From contig JABDAZ010000013.1 of the NCBI GenBank assembly GCA_013288945.1, forward strand, positions 1 through 62,346: 62,346 bases of DNA, given 5' to 3'. A program made the position numbers and the translations under genes. Within the stretch, counting starts at the first letter, position 1, and each line of letters opens with the position of its first letter. Under the pieces are notes generated by a model, which saw only the letters and a list, made by a program, of their open reading frames with translations, had not been told where the DNA came from and ran no database searches. The DNA comes from Bacteroidota bacterium (GTDB lineage: Bacteria > Bacteroidota > Bacteroidia > Chitinophagales > Chitinophagaceae). Shown here one piece after another: positions 34,726 to 46,808 of the stretch.

Positions 34726-37356
34726 ATGTTCTGCTCCTTCCATTGCATTATTGCGGTGTTAAAGATTGCTATGCCTTTGCTTTCTTTAATACTTATTGCC
34801 AGTGCGGCTTACGCCCAGCAAAATACCTCTGCAAGAGGGGACAGTTCCGTTTCGGTTAGCCTGAGAAATAAAGATTCAGTACATAACGTCAAAGACACAT
34901 CCCACAATATTTTAAAAAAATATATCAGTCAAAAGAAAAATGTATTTGATAAAGTATTTCACAAAGCAAAGGATACATCTTCATATGCTGTCAGGATTCA
35001 AAAAAAAGATTCAATCGGCCATCATCCTGATTCTGTCATACAAACTTTCAAAAAAAATGTACAGAATGAAAAAAAATCAATTGCCAAAATATTTCATTTT
35101 AAAAAAGATACTACTGCAAGCCCCGACAGTTTAAAAAAGTCATTATACGATTCCCTTCATAAAAACAATCTTACAAAGAATTTTTCGATTCCCGGCTTTA
35201 AACGGGACTCGGCTCTCAAATTTTCTGATTCTTCAATAGTAAACTCAGCTAAAACAGTTGTCAGGAATAAATGGGAATCCCTGATTTCAACTCAGATGGG
35301 ATTACACAAAGACAGCTTACGAAAAGGGGACAGTGCAAGAAGGAAAAATCTTCCCGGTTCACAATATCTTGTTTTTAAAAAGGCACCGTTTTTAAGTTTT
35401 AACGGTGGGTATATAAGTTATGGTTTCAGTTACCGCTCGAATACGGATACTCCTTTTGTAGAAAAAAACCTGGAACAACATCAGATAAATTCATCCGTGC
35501 ATATAGCTGTGATGGGAAAACTACCACTTGTGGTTAACTCTTTTATACGAAGAACCAATTCACCTTTTTTTGCCCCGATTACAGATATACAGGTTTTATT
35601 CGATGTGCCTGCATACCGTAGTATCCTGCAGTCGAACCTCCGTGAAAGACTCCTTACCGGTGCAGGCGATTCACTGACCAAAAATTTGTATTCTATTTCA
35701 AAATTAAAATCAGCAAACTTGCTTCAATGGCTGAACAATCTTGGAAATAAGGATAAACTAATCGATGCGCATGAAATTGTAAATGTCCCCCAAAAAGGGT
35801 ATGAACCAGGATTACCTGACAGTACAAATAAAAAGCACAGTGATTCCCTTCAGCAGGCTGCTAAGCTTTTTATAAAATTGTATGAGGAAACATATGGCCA
35901 GTACGTAATGCTTTTAAAGGACAAGGATTCTCTTGCCAAAGAAGTAAGAAATTCAGAGCAGAAATACGGACAACTTCAAAAATTATTGAACGGTAACCTT
36001 CCCAACGCTTCTTCCTATAAATCATGGTCAGATAATTTACAGCAAAATTCATCAAAAGAATCCGGGCTAACGCCAACAGAGAAATTTCTTCTTGGAATCC
36101 GGCATTTCAGTGTTGGAAGAAGTACAGTAAATTATTCTGAACTAACTGTAAAAAATCTCAGTCTAACCGGCGTCAATGCTGAGTATAATTCAAAATATTA
36201 TGTTGCGCTTGCTGCAGGCTCAGTTGATTACAGGTTCACTGATTTTATAGCCAGCCCTGTACATGTACCCCGCCAGTATCTCTATGTAGTGCGCCTCGGA
36301 ATTGGTCGTCTTGAAAAAAATTATTTGATTGTTACAGGATATCATGGGCAGAAACAATTATTTTTTGGAACTGTAAATGGCAGCCAGATATCATCAATAT
36401 CCATCACTGGTTTTAGTTTGGCGACCAAATGGCAAATGAACCGCAACAGCTATATTATTGGCGAAGCCGCTCAATCCTTTTCGCCTGATGTACTTGCCGC
36501 CCCTGAAATAAAATCCAGCTGGAGTTTAAGCGATAAATCAAATAAAGCTTTATCCTTTAAGCTTTATTCCTATATCCCCGAAACTCAAACAAAAATTGAA
36601 GGCTTGTATAAGTTTATGGGAGCGAATTTTCAGGCCTTTAATAGTTTTCAAACGAATGCCCAATTGGTTTCATGGTATGTTAAAGCTGATCAAAGTTTAT
36701 TGAAAAAGAAACTGCACCTGCTTGTTTCTTTACGCACACAGGATTATTCCAACCCCTATATTATCCAGGATTATAAAGCCAATTCAGTTTTGAAAAGCAT
36801 TAGCCTGGCCTACCGCGAGAAAGGAATTCCTTCATTAAGCGCAGGCTATATGCCGATGTCACAGCTCACAGTTGTAGGTACGCAAATCGTGCAAAATGAA
36901 TTCCAAATGCTGAATGCAAGCATTACCCATTTTTATAAAATAGGGTTACAGCAGGTGGCTACCAATCTCGTTTACACAAGATTTTTTAATTCCTCAGCCG
37001 ACACGGGATTTATATATTATAATTCGACCAATTTTTTCCTGACTCATACCTTATTTTTTAAAAAAATTACAGCAGGAATTGCCATTTCACATAGCAGCAA
37101 TAACAGTTACAGATATGATGTGATGGATGAAAATTTTACTTTCCAGATTTCAAAAGCTGGTACGATAGGAGGCGGTGTAAAAATTAATGACCTCAATAAA
37201 CAGGAAATTGAAATCGGGGAATATGTGACTGCACATATCAGGCTTGGGGGAAAAGACATTGTAAACATACAGGCCGATAACGGATTTCTTCCCGGTAATG
37301 GTAACAGGTTAGTCAAAAATTTTATAGGAACCATTAGTTATACAAAGACATTTTAA
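34726..37356 (+). CDS. Large exported protein, probable outer-membrane beta-barrel; first gene of the RHS operon
   Basis: 876 residues. A signal peptide ends at AAYAQQ (about 31). The next 180 residues are a Ser/Lys/Asp-rich periplasmic region with repeated KDS/KDT turns. The remainder is dominated by alternating-hydrophobic strands (SFNGGYISYGFSYRS, ITAGIAISHSSNNSY), and the chain ends in Phe, a signal for outer-membrane barrel insertion. I do not recognise the family. The next gene starts 4 bp after its stop, and giant RHS-like genes follow, so it may serve their export or surface display (inference). Confidence 0.65.
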   Translation: MFCSFHCIIAVLKIAMPLLSLILIASAAYAQQNTSARGDSSVSVSLRNKDSVHNVKDTSHNILKKYISQKKNVFDKVFHKAKDTSSYAVRIQKKDSIGHHPDSVIQTFKKNVQNEKKSIAKIFHFKKDTTASPDSLKKSLYDSLHKNNLTKNFSIPGFKRDSALKFSDSSIVNSAKTVVRNKWESLISTQMGLHKDSLRKGDSARRKNLPGSQYLVFKKAPFLSFNGGYISYGFSYRSNTDTPFVEKNLEQHQINSSVHIAVMGKLPLVVNSFIRRTNSPFFAPITDIQVLFDVPAYRSILQSNLRERLLTGAGDSLTKNLYSISKLKSANLLQWLNNLGNKDKLIDAHEIVNVPQKGYEPGLPDSTNKKHSDSLQQAAKLFIKLYEETYGQYVMLLKDKDSLAKEVRNSEQKYGQLQKLLNGNLPNASSYKSWSDNLQQNSSKESGLTPTEKFLLGIRHFSVGRSTVNYSELTVKNLSLTGVNAEYNSKYYVALAAGSVDYRFTDFIASPVHVPRQYLYVVRLGIGRLEKNYLIVTGYHGQKQLFFGTVNGSQISSISITGFSLATKWQMNRNSYIIGEAAQSFSPDVLAAPEIKSSWSLSDKSNKALSFKLYSYIPETQTKIEGLYKFMGANFQAFNSFQTNAQLVSWYVKADQSLLKKKLHLLVSLRTQDYSNPYIIQDYKANSVLKSISLAYREKGIPSLSAGYMPMSQLTVVGTQIVQNEFQMLNASITHFYKIGLQQVATNLVYTRFFNSSADTGFIYYNSTNFFLTHTLFFKKITAGIAISHSSNNSYRYDVMDENFTFQISKAGTIGGGVKINDLNKQEIEIGEYVTAHIRLGGKDIVNIQADNGFLPGNGNRLVKNFIGTISYTKTF

Positions 37357-37360
37357 CTAT

Positions 37361-38479
37361 ATGAAAAAAATATCATTCATACTATTCATTTCTCTGGCAT
37401 TATCTGTTGCCCGTGCACAGGTCATCGTAAACCCACAGGTGCCCGGTATGGGTCTTGTGTTAAAAAGTCAGTTGTGGAATTTGTCACTTATCAATGCCGG
37501 GAACAGCAGTATTAATATTCAGATACAGATGATGGTTACTGATGCATCCAATAACTTGAATGTTTTTTCCGGCACCACCAATACAATTTCGTTACCAAAG
37601 GGTGCTCTCCTAATAAATTCCAATTCAGTTTCTCCGGTGGTTTATAATGTGCTTGCGTCCGGGTATAGTGTCGATACCAGCCCGGATGGCTTTCTTCCTT
37701 TTGGAATTTTTAATGTTTGCTACACTATAAACCAGGTTGGGTCAGAGGGTTCTTCAACACTGACGGAAGAGTGCGAAACGGTTGAAATTTCACCGATAAG
37801 TCCCCCTACCCTAATTACCCCGCAGGATAGTGATGCCATTGATATTACAAGGCCTTTATTTACATGGCTGCCGCCCGCACCGTACAATTTATTTTCCAAT
37901 TTAACTTATACATTCACGCTCGTTGAAATACAACCTTCACAAAGTGCATCAGACGCCATCCAGCAAAATATGCCTTTGCAAACACAGGCTAATCTTGCAA
38001 TCATTGATCTGCAATACCCCATGTCGCTACCTGAACTGGATACCGGGAAATTTTATGCATGGCAGGTTTTGGCAACGAATAATGGTGTCCCCGTTTCAAG
38101 TAGTGATATCTGGACTTTTACAGTGAAAAAATTAAGTGCAGACACCACTAAATCTGTAGTAAATGATTATTACGCAAAATTAAGAATGGTTAATGATGCC
38201 AGTTATACATTGATGAACGGTACCCTTAAATATGCCTATTACAACGAACAAAACGACCCGAATGTGAATATTGGAATATCAGATATTACTTCGTCAGTAA
38301 GTTCGCCTGTGCAGCTCGATTCTTCTTATGTCAATATTACCTATGGACAGAATTACCTGACCCTTGATTTGACGGGCACGAATGTACTTATCAATAATCA
38401 TATTTACCTGCTTGACCTGATTAACCAGAAAAATGAACATTGGTACCTGAAATTCCAGTACATCAAACCAAACAACTGA
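37361..38479 (+). CDS. Exported protein with FN3-like domain
   Basis: 372 residues. Signal peptide 1-20 (ending ARA-QV). Residues 25-150 are beta-rich with Asn/Ser-rich loops. Residues 150-255 look like a fibronectin-type-III-like unit: PTLITPQDSDAIDITRPLFT, YTFTLVEIQPSQSA, GKFYAWQVLATNNG, WTFTVKK. Such proteins occur beside PA14/RHS giants in Bacteroidetes. Starts 4 bp after the barrel gene and ends 28 bp before the giant gene. Probably periplasmic or surface-attached; role unknown. Confidence 0.6.
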   Translation: MKKISFILFISLALSVARAQVIVNPQVPGMGLVLKSQLWNLSLINAGNSSINIQIQMMVTDASNNLNVFSGTTNTISLPKGALLINSNSVSPVVYNVLASGYSVDTSPDGFLPFGIFNVCYTINQVGSEGSSTLTEECETVEISPISPPTLITPQDSDAIDITRPLFTWLPPAPYNLFSNLTYTFTLVEIQPSQSASDAIQQNMPLQTQANLAIIDLQYPMSLPELDTGKFYAWQVLATNNGVPVSSSDIWTFTVKKLSADTTKSVVNDYYAKLRMVNDASYTLMNGTLKYAYYNEQNDPNVNIGISDITSSVSSPVQLDSSYVNITYGQNYLTLDLTGTNVLINNHIYLLDLINQKNEHWYLKFQYIKPNN

Positions 38480-38507
38480 TTTGCAAAAACCGAAATAAAC
38501 TAAAGAA

Positions 38508-41500
38508 ATGTTTCTACCAATTTTCATCAATCATCAGAAAAAGATAGCGTGTTTCTTTTTCGCCATGTTTTATATGAATCTTTTATTTACTGTAAGGGTT
38601 TGGGCAGGCGCATATACTCCTGATTTTTCTGTCAAGAAAGTTTTCAAAAATAACTTGAGTGCAAAAAATCTAAGCTTCACAGGCTCATCTCCTGTTGATA
38701 ATGATTTACATATTAACAGCGATCCTGATAAGCAACCAGCGCAAAAAAAGAACCACTCAAATTTTTTACATAGCGATAAAGTGACTGAAAAAAATAAAGA
38801 TTTCGGGGGTGGTCCCACGCAGCCGGAAATGCAGGCTTTTCATTCAGTTAATTCCAATAATATGGTTGATTTGTTTTCCGGGGATTTCTCTTATAATATA
38901 CCGTTACTAGATGTAGGCGGGTATCCGGTAAATCTCGCGTACCGCAGTGGAATTTCTATGGATCAGGAAGCAAGCTGGACAGGGCTCGGTTGGAATGTGA
39001 ATCCGGGAAGTGTTACGAGGAATATGAGAGGCATCCCTGATGATTTTAATGGAACAGATTCTATAAAAAAAAGTTACAAGCATCAAGCCAAACAAGACTA
39101 TCGGCGGTACATTAGGTGGAAATATTGAAGTTATTGGCCTTCCCATCAATGTAGGAGCAAGCCTTGGAGTATTTCATAATAATTATAAAGGCTGGGGTCT
39201 CGAGACTGGGGTGAATGTGAGCCTGAGCGCAGGACTGGGATCTTCCGGTAACCTGACAGGGGGGGCTGGGATTATCTCTAACAAATAATAACCAGGAAGG
39301 CCTGACTCTCGCGCCATCGCTCTCTTTGAAACTGGGACAACAAGCGGCTGAAGACAATGCTGGATTCTCTGGAACCTTTTCAATTTCTGCTCCCTACAAT
39401 ACACGTGCAGGCTTGCGAAGTTTGCAAATGTCAGCTGGTGTAAGGCAGGATGATATTAATATTGGTAACCATAGATATTCATTGGGTGCCGGTGTCAGTC
39501 CCGTAATTTCATTTGTTAACCCGTCGGTTACACCTACTATTACAATGCCATTGACAACTAGCCAATATTCTTTTACGGCAAAACTAGGTATCGCCGTTGA
39601 AGGCTTCGACCCCAACATTTATTTAAGCGGGTATGTATCCAAGCAAAATATAGCCTCTGCAGATACCCTTTTATCGCTGCCTTCATACGGCTATATGCAT
39701 TATGAAGATGCCCGCAACAACCCGTCAGGCCTGCTTGATTTCAACAGAGAAAAGGATATCCCTTACCGGGATAACCCGGCTGTCCCCAATATAGCAGTAC
39801 CCATTTATACATATGACGCTTTTTCCATCACGGGCGAAGGAACAGGGGGAATGTTCCGTGCTTACAGAGGGGATATAGGATTTGTATATGATCATCAGAT
39901 AAGAACTAAAGACGGAAGCGATAGGGCAAGCGTTGATTTAGGCATTCCTGAACTAATACATTTGGGGGTTGATTTAAATGTCAACCGAGCCTTTACCCAG
40001 AATGGTCCCTGGATGGATCAAAATTCTTTGAGGACGGTGACAGCATTTCAAAAAAATAACGGAAGTTTTGAAGCTTCCTATTTCCGCAACCCTGGCGAAA
40101 AATCTATTAATTCTCAGGCGTTTTACAATGCAATTGGAGGAGATAATCTTGTTACCGTTAATTTGTTTCAGTCAGGGCCTAGCAGTTCAGTATTGATGGC
40201 TACCAACTATCTTAATGTCTACCGGAATAAACAACCCGTGGGACAGAGCTTGCTGACCTCTGCCAATGCAATAAAAACAAGCCGCGATAAAAGGTCGCAG
40301 GTAATTACTTACCTCACTGCGCAAGAAGCTAGTACAGTAGGACTTTCAAAGTATATTGAAAATTATACTGTTAATAATTTCGGATTGAGCAATTGTTCCT
40401 CGAATGCAGCTAGTATACCTCCCCTCGGTACTGGTCTTTTTGCCCAGTATTTTTATTCACAAAATTTTCAAGGAGGTCAAATTGATACATCAGACTGGGT
40501 CAATCATTCCTGGGGCCAGACTTATTACTGGAAAAATGATTTGGCAATCGACAACAATAATTTTCCGGCAACAGCATATCCGAAACAACATTTTTCGGTG
40601 CGTTATACAGGCAGGGTACTCGCACCCGTTACCGGATCATATCATTTTACTACCGTAACAGATGATGGAGTGGACTTCTGGATGAATGATTCTTTAATTA
40701 TCAATCACAATAATCAGCATTCCAAAACGGCGGATAGTGTTAAAATAAATTTGATAGCAGGACAATTCTACAAAATCCGAATTGATTATTATAATGCCGG
40801 AGGCCCGGGCATTATGCAATTATTATGGTCTTATACCGGTCAAACCACGAAAGCGGTGCCACTTGCTTATCTGTATCCACCACCAATCGATTCTACAATT
40901 ATCAGCAGCAATCTGGTATATGAGAACAGAATTAATTCTTTCAGAAAATCAAATCATATTTCTGAAATAGATGTGCTCAATACCGACGGCAGAAGATATG
41001 TGTACGGAATCCCTGTTTATAATTTCATGCAGAAAGAAGCCACCTTTGCTATCAACGGTGCCCTGCATGGTAATCTTCAGACGGGCTTGACGGGGTATAC
41101 GAATGGAATTGATAATACAGTTGCCGGCAACCAGAATGGAACAGATAATTATGTGAGCTATGAGAAAATGCCGGCCTATGCACATTCTTTTCTGTTGACA
41201 GGAATTCTTTCGCCGGACTATGTTGATGTTACAGGAAACGGTATCAGTGATGATGATCAGGGGGACGCAGTAAAATTTAATTATTCTAAAGTATGTGGCA
41301 AAAGCAATCCATATAAATGGAGAACACCTTATGTCAAAGATAGTGTCACATTCAATCCCGGGCTCCGGACAGATTCGCGCGATGATAAAGGGAGCTACAT
41401 ATACGGTGAAAAAGAAATGTGGTATATGCATTCGATTGAATCTAAAACCATGGTGGCTAATTTTGTTCTTCAAAACAGAAATGACTTATATGCGATTGAT

Positions 41501-44500
41501 GAGGGTGGTAATAAAATTGCTGACAGTTCAGCAAAATGCCTGAAAGAAATTGATTTATACAATAAAGCAGATTATCTCAAAAATCCATCTACAGCTATAC
41601 CCATCAAAACGGTGCATTTTGAATATGATTATGAATTATGCACAGGCGTAAACCTTCCATTGACAGACTCTGGAAAATTGACGCTCAAACGTATTTGGTT
41701 TACCTATAATGGAAATAATAAAGGCAAGCAAAACCCTTATATTTTTCATTATCATGTTAACAATCCCTCATTTAACCTGAAATCTTATGACAGATGGGGA
41801 AGCTATAAGGATCCTAGTCAAAATCCCGGTTCGACGGCTACTAATGTGATAACAAACTCGGACTATCCTTATTCAGTACAGGACAGTACACTCGCTGCTT
41901 ATAATGCGGCAGCCTGGTCACTTGATTCTGTGTTTCTGCCATCAGGGGGCGCCATAAAAGTCGATTACGAAAGCGATGATTATACCTATGTTCAAAATCA
42001 GCGTGCCATGCAAATGTTCAAAATACTCGGGATGAGCCCGGACACTGTTTATAGCCATTCTGTAAATAACCTCTATACCCCGCAGCATTCCGATAATTTG
42101 TATGTGTTTGCATCCGTCCCAACTGCGGTATCAAACATCCCGGATGTATTGCAAAAATACCTGTCTGGTGTCCGGAAATTATATTTCAAATTATTTGTGA
42201 AAATGCCGGACGATCAATATGGCACCGGTAGCGAATACATACCGTGTTATGCAAATATTGATACGACTAACGGACGCGGGTATGGGCGTATCAGCAATAA
42301 CATTATATGGATCAAAATGTCAGGGATTTCTCTTCCGGGTACAGGTCCCGGTTCTTATAGTCCGCTTGCAAAAGCTGCAATACAATTTCTGCGGTTAAAT
42401 CTTCCTTCCAAGGCATACCCGGGATCCGAAGTGGGAGATAATCTGGATATAAGCACTGCGATAAAAATGATTGGAAATTTAACTGACAATATTAAGGCTT
42501 CATTCAGTTCTTTCGACAGTACCGCGAGGAGTAACGGCTGGGCTTATTTATTTGACACCAGCAGGACACTTATAAGGCTGGATAATCCCAGTTATAAAAA
42601 ATTTGGGGGTGGCCATCGTGTAAAAAGAGTGACTGTGTTTGACAACTGGAACCACATGACCGGGCATAATTCTGCCACCTACGGGCAGGAATATATTTAC
42701 ACTACCCAGCAGGAAATTAACGGAACAATGACCACGATCAGCAGCGGGGTTGCAAGTTATGAGCCAGCTATAGGTAATGAAGAAAATCCATTTCACCTGC
42801 CGCTGGAATATGTACAGAGTATAGCGCCGCTTGGCCCGGTCACGCTTGGCTATACCGAAGAGCCATTGGGCGAGGCTCTTTTCCCTTCCGCTAATATTGG
42901 TTACAGCCAGGTTACGACAAGAACAATTCATTATGCTAATAATAAATCTGCAAACGGGTATGAAGTAAGCAAATTTTACACCGCCTACGACTTTCCAATC
43001 TGTACAGATCACACGATGTTAAATAATGAGACACAAAAGCGATATAAGCCCGGGCTTGCAAATTTCTTAAGGGTTAATGCAAAATATTTTATGGCTGTAT
43101 CTCAGGGATTCAAAGTAGAGCTAAATGATATGCATGGCAAAATGCGTTCGCAGGCTTATTATCCCCAGACTGACGCTACCAACCCGGTTACGTATACCGA
43201 AAATTTCTATAAAGTTGTTAACCAGACTTTGGATAATAAGATATTGGCAAATTCAGTAATGGCTATGCACCCTGATGGAACAATAGATACGGCCGCAATT
43301 ATTGGCAAAGATGCAGAACTCATGATGGATATGCGTGAGCAGCATACAGTGAGCAGCGGAAATGACTACAGCCCGAATGTGGATGTACTGGAAATTCCTT
43401 TTATTCCCTTTGTGTTGCCTATTCCATCGGAAATTCCGCTGCCACAGCGTGAGGAAAATCTTTTCCATTCTGTTGCAACCACAAAAGTCATACAACGATA
43501 CGGGATACTCGACAGCGTGGTACATATCGATAAAGGCAGCAGGGTGTCAACAAAAGATATCATGTATGACGCAGAAACTGGAGATGTCCTGCTGACCCGC
43601 ACTCAGAATGAATTTAATGATCCGGTATATACATTTAATTATCCGTCTCACTGGGCTTACGATGGAATGGGTTTGGCATATAAAAACATTGATATTGTAT
43701 TAAGCCATGTTTACCTGCGTAATGGAAAAATAACGGCTGGTTTGGGGGTGCCGGACAGCACATTTTTCAGCAGTGGTGATGAAGTTCTTGTAATGGGGAA
43801 ACAGAAGACCGGAGATAGTACTGTTGCATGTCATGAATTTTACTCGACTTTTCCGGTTGCAGGAAAAATATGGGCTGTAGATACAAGTCTTTTTAATGGT
43901 GGTCCAAAAGGTTTTTACTTTATTGATGCTTTTGGAAAACCTTATACAGGATATGATGTAAGTTTAAAAATAATCCGATCAGGCAGACGAAATATTAGCA
44001 GTAGCCTGGGTTCGGCAACAACCTTGGCCAATCCTCTTACGCAGGATCCTTCCACGCATTTATACAGCATAGCATTAAATACAACCACCAAAATTATTAA
44101 TGCAGCATCAAGTGAATTTAAACAGATATGGAAAGTTGCGGACTTGCAATTGCCGAGAATTTTTTATGATACCGTTTGTACCTCCCGAAAATGTGCAGAT
44201 ACGGTTGCTGCCATCCCTATTGACAGTATTACTTTTTGCGCTTCAAGTGCGGTCTATTCCTCATATAGTGATATTGGGGCACGCATTTATGATTCGATTA
44301 AGGGTACCGCCTATAATCCGATTATTGATTATACGGGATTTTGGGAAAATCCGGGAAATACTACGGATGGCAGGCTTAATCAAACAGGAATTTGGAATTG
44401 CGGCACCCCCGGCAGTCCGGGTCAAACCTGGATCAGCTACTCTGATGTTGTTAATATTCCCACAACAGACACTATGTTTATAGGTCTCGCCGGAGATAAC

Positions 44501-46051
44501 TCAGTACGGGTTATTATAGATAATACTGATACAATACAAGTTCTTCAGGATCCCCATAACAGTTCAGATCCTTTACCATTTGAAATCTGGAGCATTTATC
44601 CATACAAATTTAAGACTACTGGAAACCATACGATTCAGGCACAAGGCTGGAATGTCGACGGTTATTCTGCTGCATCGTTTGGCGCAGAAATTTATCATCT
44701 GACAAGATCCCAGCTATTAACATTTATACCCGATTCTGTGAAGGCTCATACTTTATTCAATACAAGGCAGCTTACAAGTGCTGCAAATAATATTTTGCAG
44801 GGTTATTCCTGCCCGATAGGATACGATATTGATTCGGGTGGTGGAACATACCGGTGCATTGCGCAAATGCCATGCACGACCTGTTCTGTTAGTTCTGTGT
44901 CGAGCTGCCATAGTATTGTTACAGATACAGCGTTCAATCCTTATGTCGCGGGAGCACTTGGCAACTGGCGGGCATATAAAAATTACAGTTATTTTAATAC
45001 GAGGGCCGAAACAGATCCAACTACTGCAACAAATATCAGGACAAACGGGGCATTTAGCTCATTTGCACCTTTTTGGACTTTTCAAAGCAATTTATTAATC
45101 CCCCAATATGATACTACCAAATGGGTGTGGAACAGCCAGATCACCCTTGTAAATCAAAAGGGAATGGAAATTGAAAACATGGATCCGCTTGGCAGATACA
45201 ATTCGGGACTCTATGGATATAATTACAGTTTGCCAACAGCCGTCATTCAAAATGCCCACTACCGGGAATCGGCGTTTGAAGGTTATGAGGATTACGGATA
45301 TTCCACGCAATATTGCGATACGCAGTGTACGGCTGCAAGACACTTTGATTATAGCGCTTTTGCCTCAAGAATAACGACAGCCCAAAGTCATACTGGTAAG
45401 TATAGTTTTGCCCTCAATGCTTCCAAGTCAGCCAAAGATTCGGTTTCGATAGGCTATGTCGTGGTAAACGGGTCCATTGATTCGCTGCAGGGAAAATTGT
45501 ATGCCAATACCCAGACAGATGCCTGCACCGGCCTGCGAACACTCAAGAATATCATTGCCGATGATTCTGTGTTAATACCGAATTTTTCGCCGTTTAAAAC
45601 AAAACAAATGGTTATCAGTGCCTGGGTTAAAGAAGGACAAACCTGCGCATGTGTTTCCTATTCACATAACCAAATCCAGATTATTTATTCCGGTAGTTCA
45701 ACAGGTCCTGTGACATTTATTCCATCAGGAAATATCATTGAAGGCTGGCAGCGGTATGAAGGGTATTTTACTATCCCTTCAGATGCATCTGCCCTAACAG
45801 TTAAACTGAAAGCCACAGATGACACAACCGCCGTTTTTTATGATGACATACGCATACATCCTTTTAACGCGAACATGAAATCCTTTGTATATAACCCTGT
45901 CAACCTCCGGTTGATGGCTGAGCTTGACGAAAACAATTATGCAACCTTTTACGAGTATGATGATGATGGCACCCTGATACGTGTAAAAAAAGAAACCGAG
46001 AGGGGTATTATGACTATAAAGGAAACAAGAAGCGCGTTACTGAAACAATAA
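38508..46051 (+). pseudogene. Giant PA14-containing RHS-like surface protein, two single-base frameshifts
   Basis: The first frame (38508-39128) has a signal anchor and FSGDFSYNIPLLDVGGYPVN, the start of RHS-like YD proteins. A one-base insertion in the A8 run at 39065-39072 shifts it. The middle frame reads KKVTSIKPNKTIGGTLGG onward, then a one-base insertion in the G7 run at 39259-39265 shifts again, and the frame continues as GLGLSLTNNNQEGLTLAPSL to 46051 (about 2,510 residues in all). It contains a PA14 domain (40420-40900), beta-rich repeats, and ends with ENNYATFYEYDDDGTLIRVK then KETERGIMTIKETRS. Two +1 indels sum correctly. Sequencing error or decay both fit. Confidence 0.75.
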
Positions 46052-46061
46052 ATTAGAGATT

Positions 46062-46796
46062 ATGAAAAAGCTGCTGACGGTTATTATCATCCTGTTTTTA
46101 TCAAGTTCTTTGCTTGCGCAGGATGATTCACAACAAAAAATGTTATCCGTATTCAAAAAATTGGCCGCGCGATATAAAGATCCCGCATCGCTGAGCTTTG
46201 AAGTCAGTTATAAATATGCTGCTGAGAATAAGCCGGCAGAAATTCTTGATTCACTTGAAGGCAGTTTTAAAATACAGCATAAAAAATACTGGTACCGTTT
46301 GGCAAATACAGAAGCTGCTGGCGACAGCAGCATATCGGTAATGGTATTCAGGGAGGATGGCGTGATGTACCTGTCAAAACCATCCGTTGCCTCTAGAAAT
46401 CTGAACCCATTGTCGCTGCTTGATAGCCAGACTTCAGACAAAAGGATAGCTTTTCAAAATGTAACCAGTGAAAATGGAATTACGAAAGTAAAAATTACAT
46501 ACAGACCAGGTTTCTCCTATAAAACAGTGGAATATTATGTTGATCAGAAGAGCGGGTTGCTTGTAAAAATGATAAGTGTTGTTGAGGCAAAACAGTTTTA
46601 TGATCCTACTGTGAGGGACAAGCTGACAGACAAAGCTTTTGCGGTTATGGAAGCTGATTTCAGCCACTACTCTGAAAAGCCAGCGGATGAGAAACAATTC
46701 GATCTGAACAGATATTTCAAAAAGGTGGGTAATGATTTTATCGCCGTCGCACCCTTTGATACGTATAAAATATTTTTAGGAACCCCGAACTTATAA
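46062..46796 (+). CDS. LolA-like periplasmic protein of the RHS operon
   Basis: 244 residues. Signal peptide ending LLAQD, then the pattern of an outer-membrane lipoprotein-carrier/LolA fold: SVFKKLAARYKDPASLSFEVSYKY, GSFKIQHKKYWYRL, VMVFREDGVMYLS, VEYYVDQKSGLLVKM. It is longer than chromosomal LolA (about 200) and lacks close identity, so I use the fold name only. It sits between the two giants (10-bp and 12-bp gaps), suggesting a chaperone or transit role for one of them (inference). Confidence 0.55.
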   Translation: MKKLLTVIIILFLSSSLLAQDDSQQKMLSVFKKLAARYKDPASLSFEVSYKYAAENKPAEILDSLEGSFKIQHKKYWYRLANTEAAGDSSISVMVFREDGVMYLSKPSVASRNLNPLSLLDSQTSDKRIAFQNVTSENGITKVKITYRPGFSYKTVEYYVDQKSGLLVKMISVVEAKQFYDPTVRDKLTDKAFAVMEADFSHYSEKPADEKQFDLNRYFKKVGNDFIAVAPFDTYKIFLGTPNL

Positions 46797-46808
46797 CCGA
46801 GAAAAGTT

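Noticed and set aside
40949-41473. 174-codon minus-strand frame inside the giant gene
   Set aside because: Complete overlap with strongly family-like coding sequence on the plus strand; composition of a shadow frame.
42548-43012. 154-codon minus-strand frame
   Set aside because: Shadow of the giant gene; no recognisable domain.
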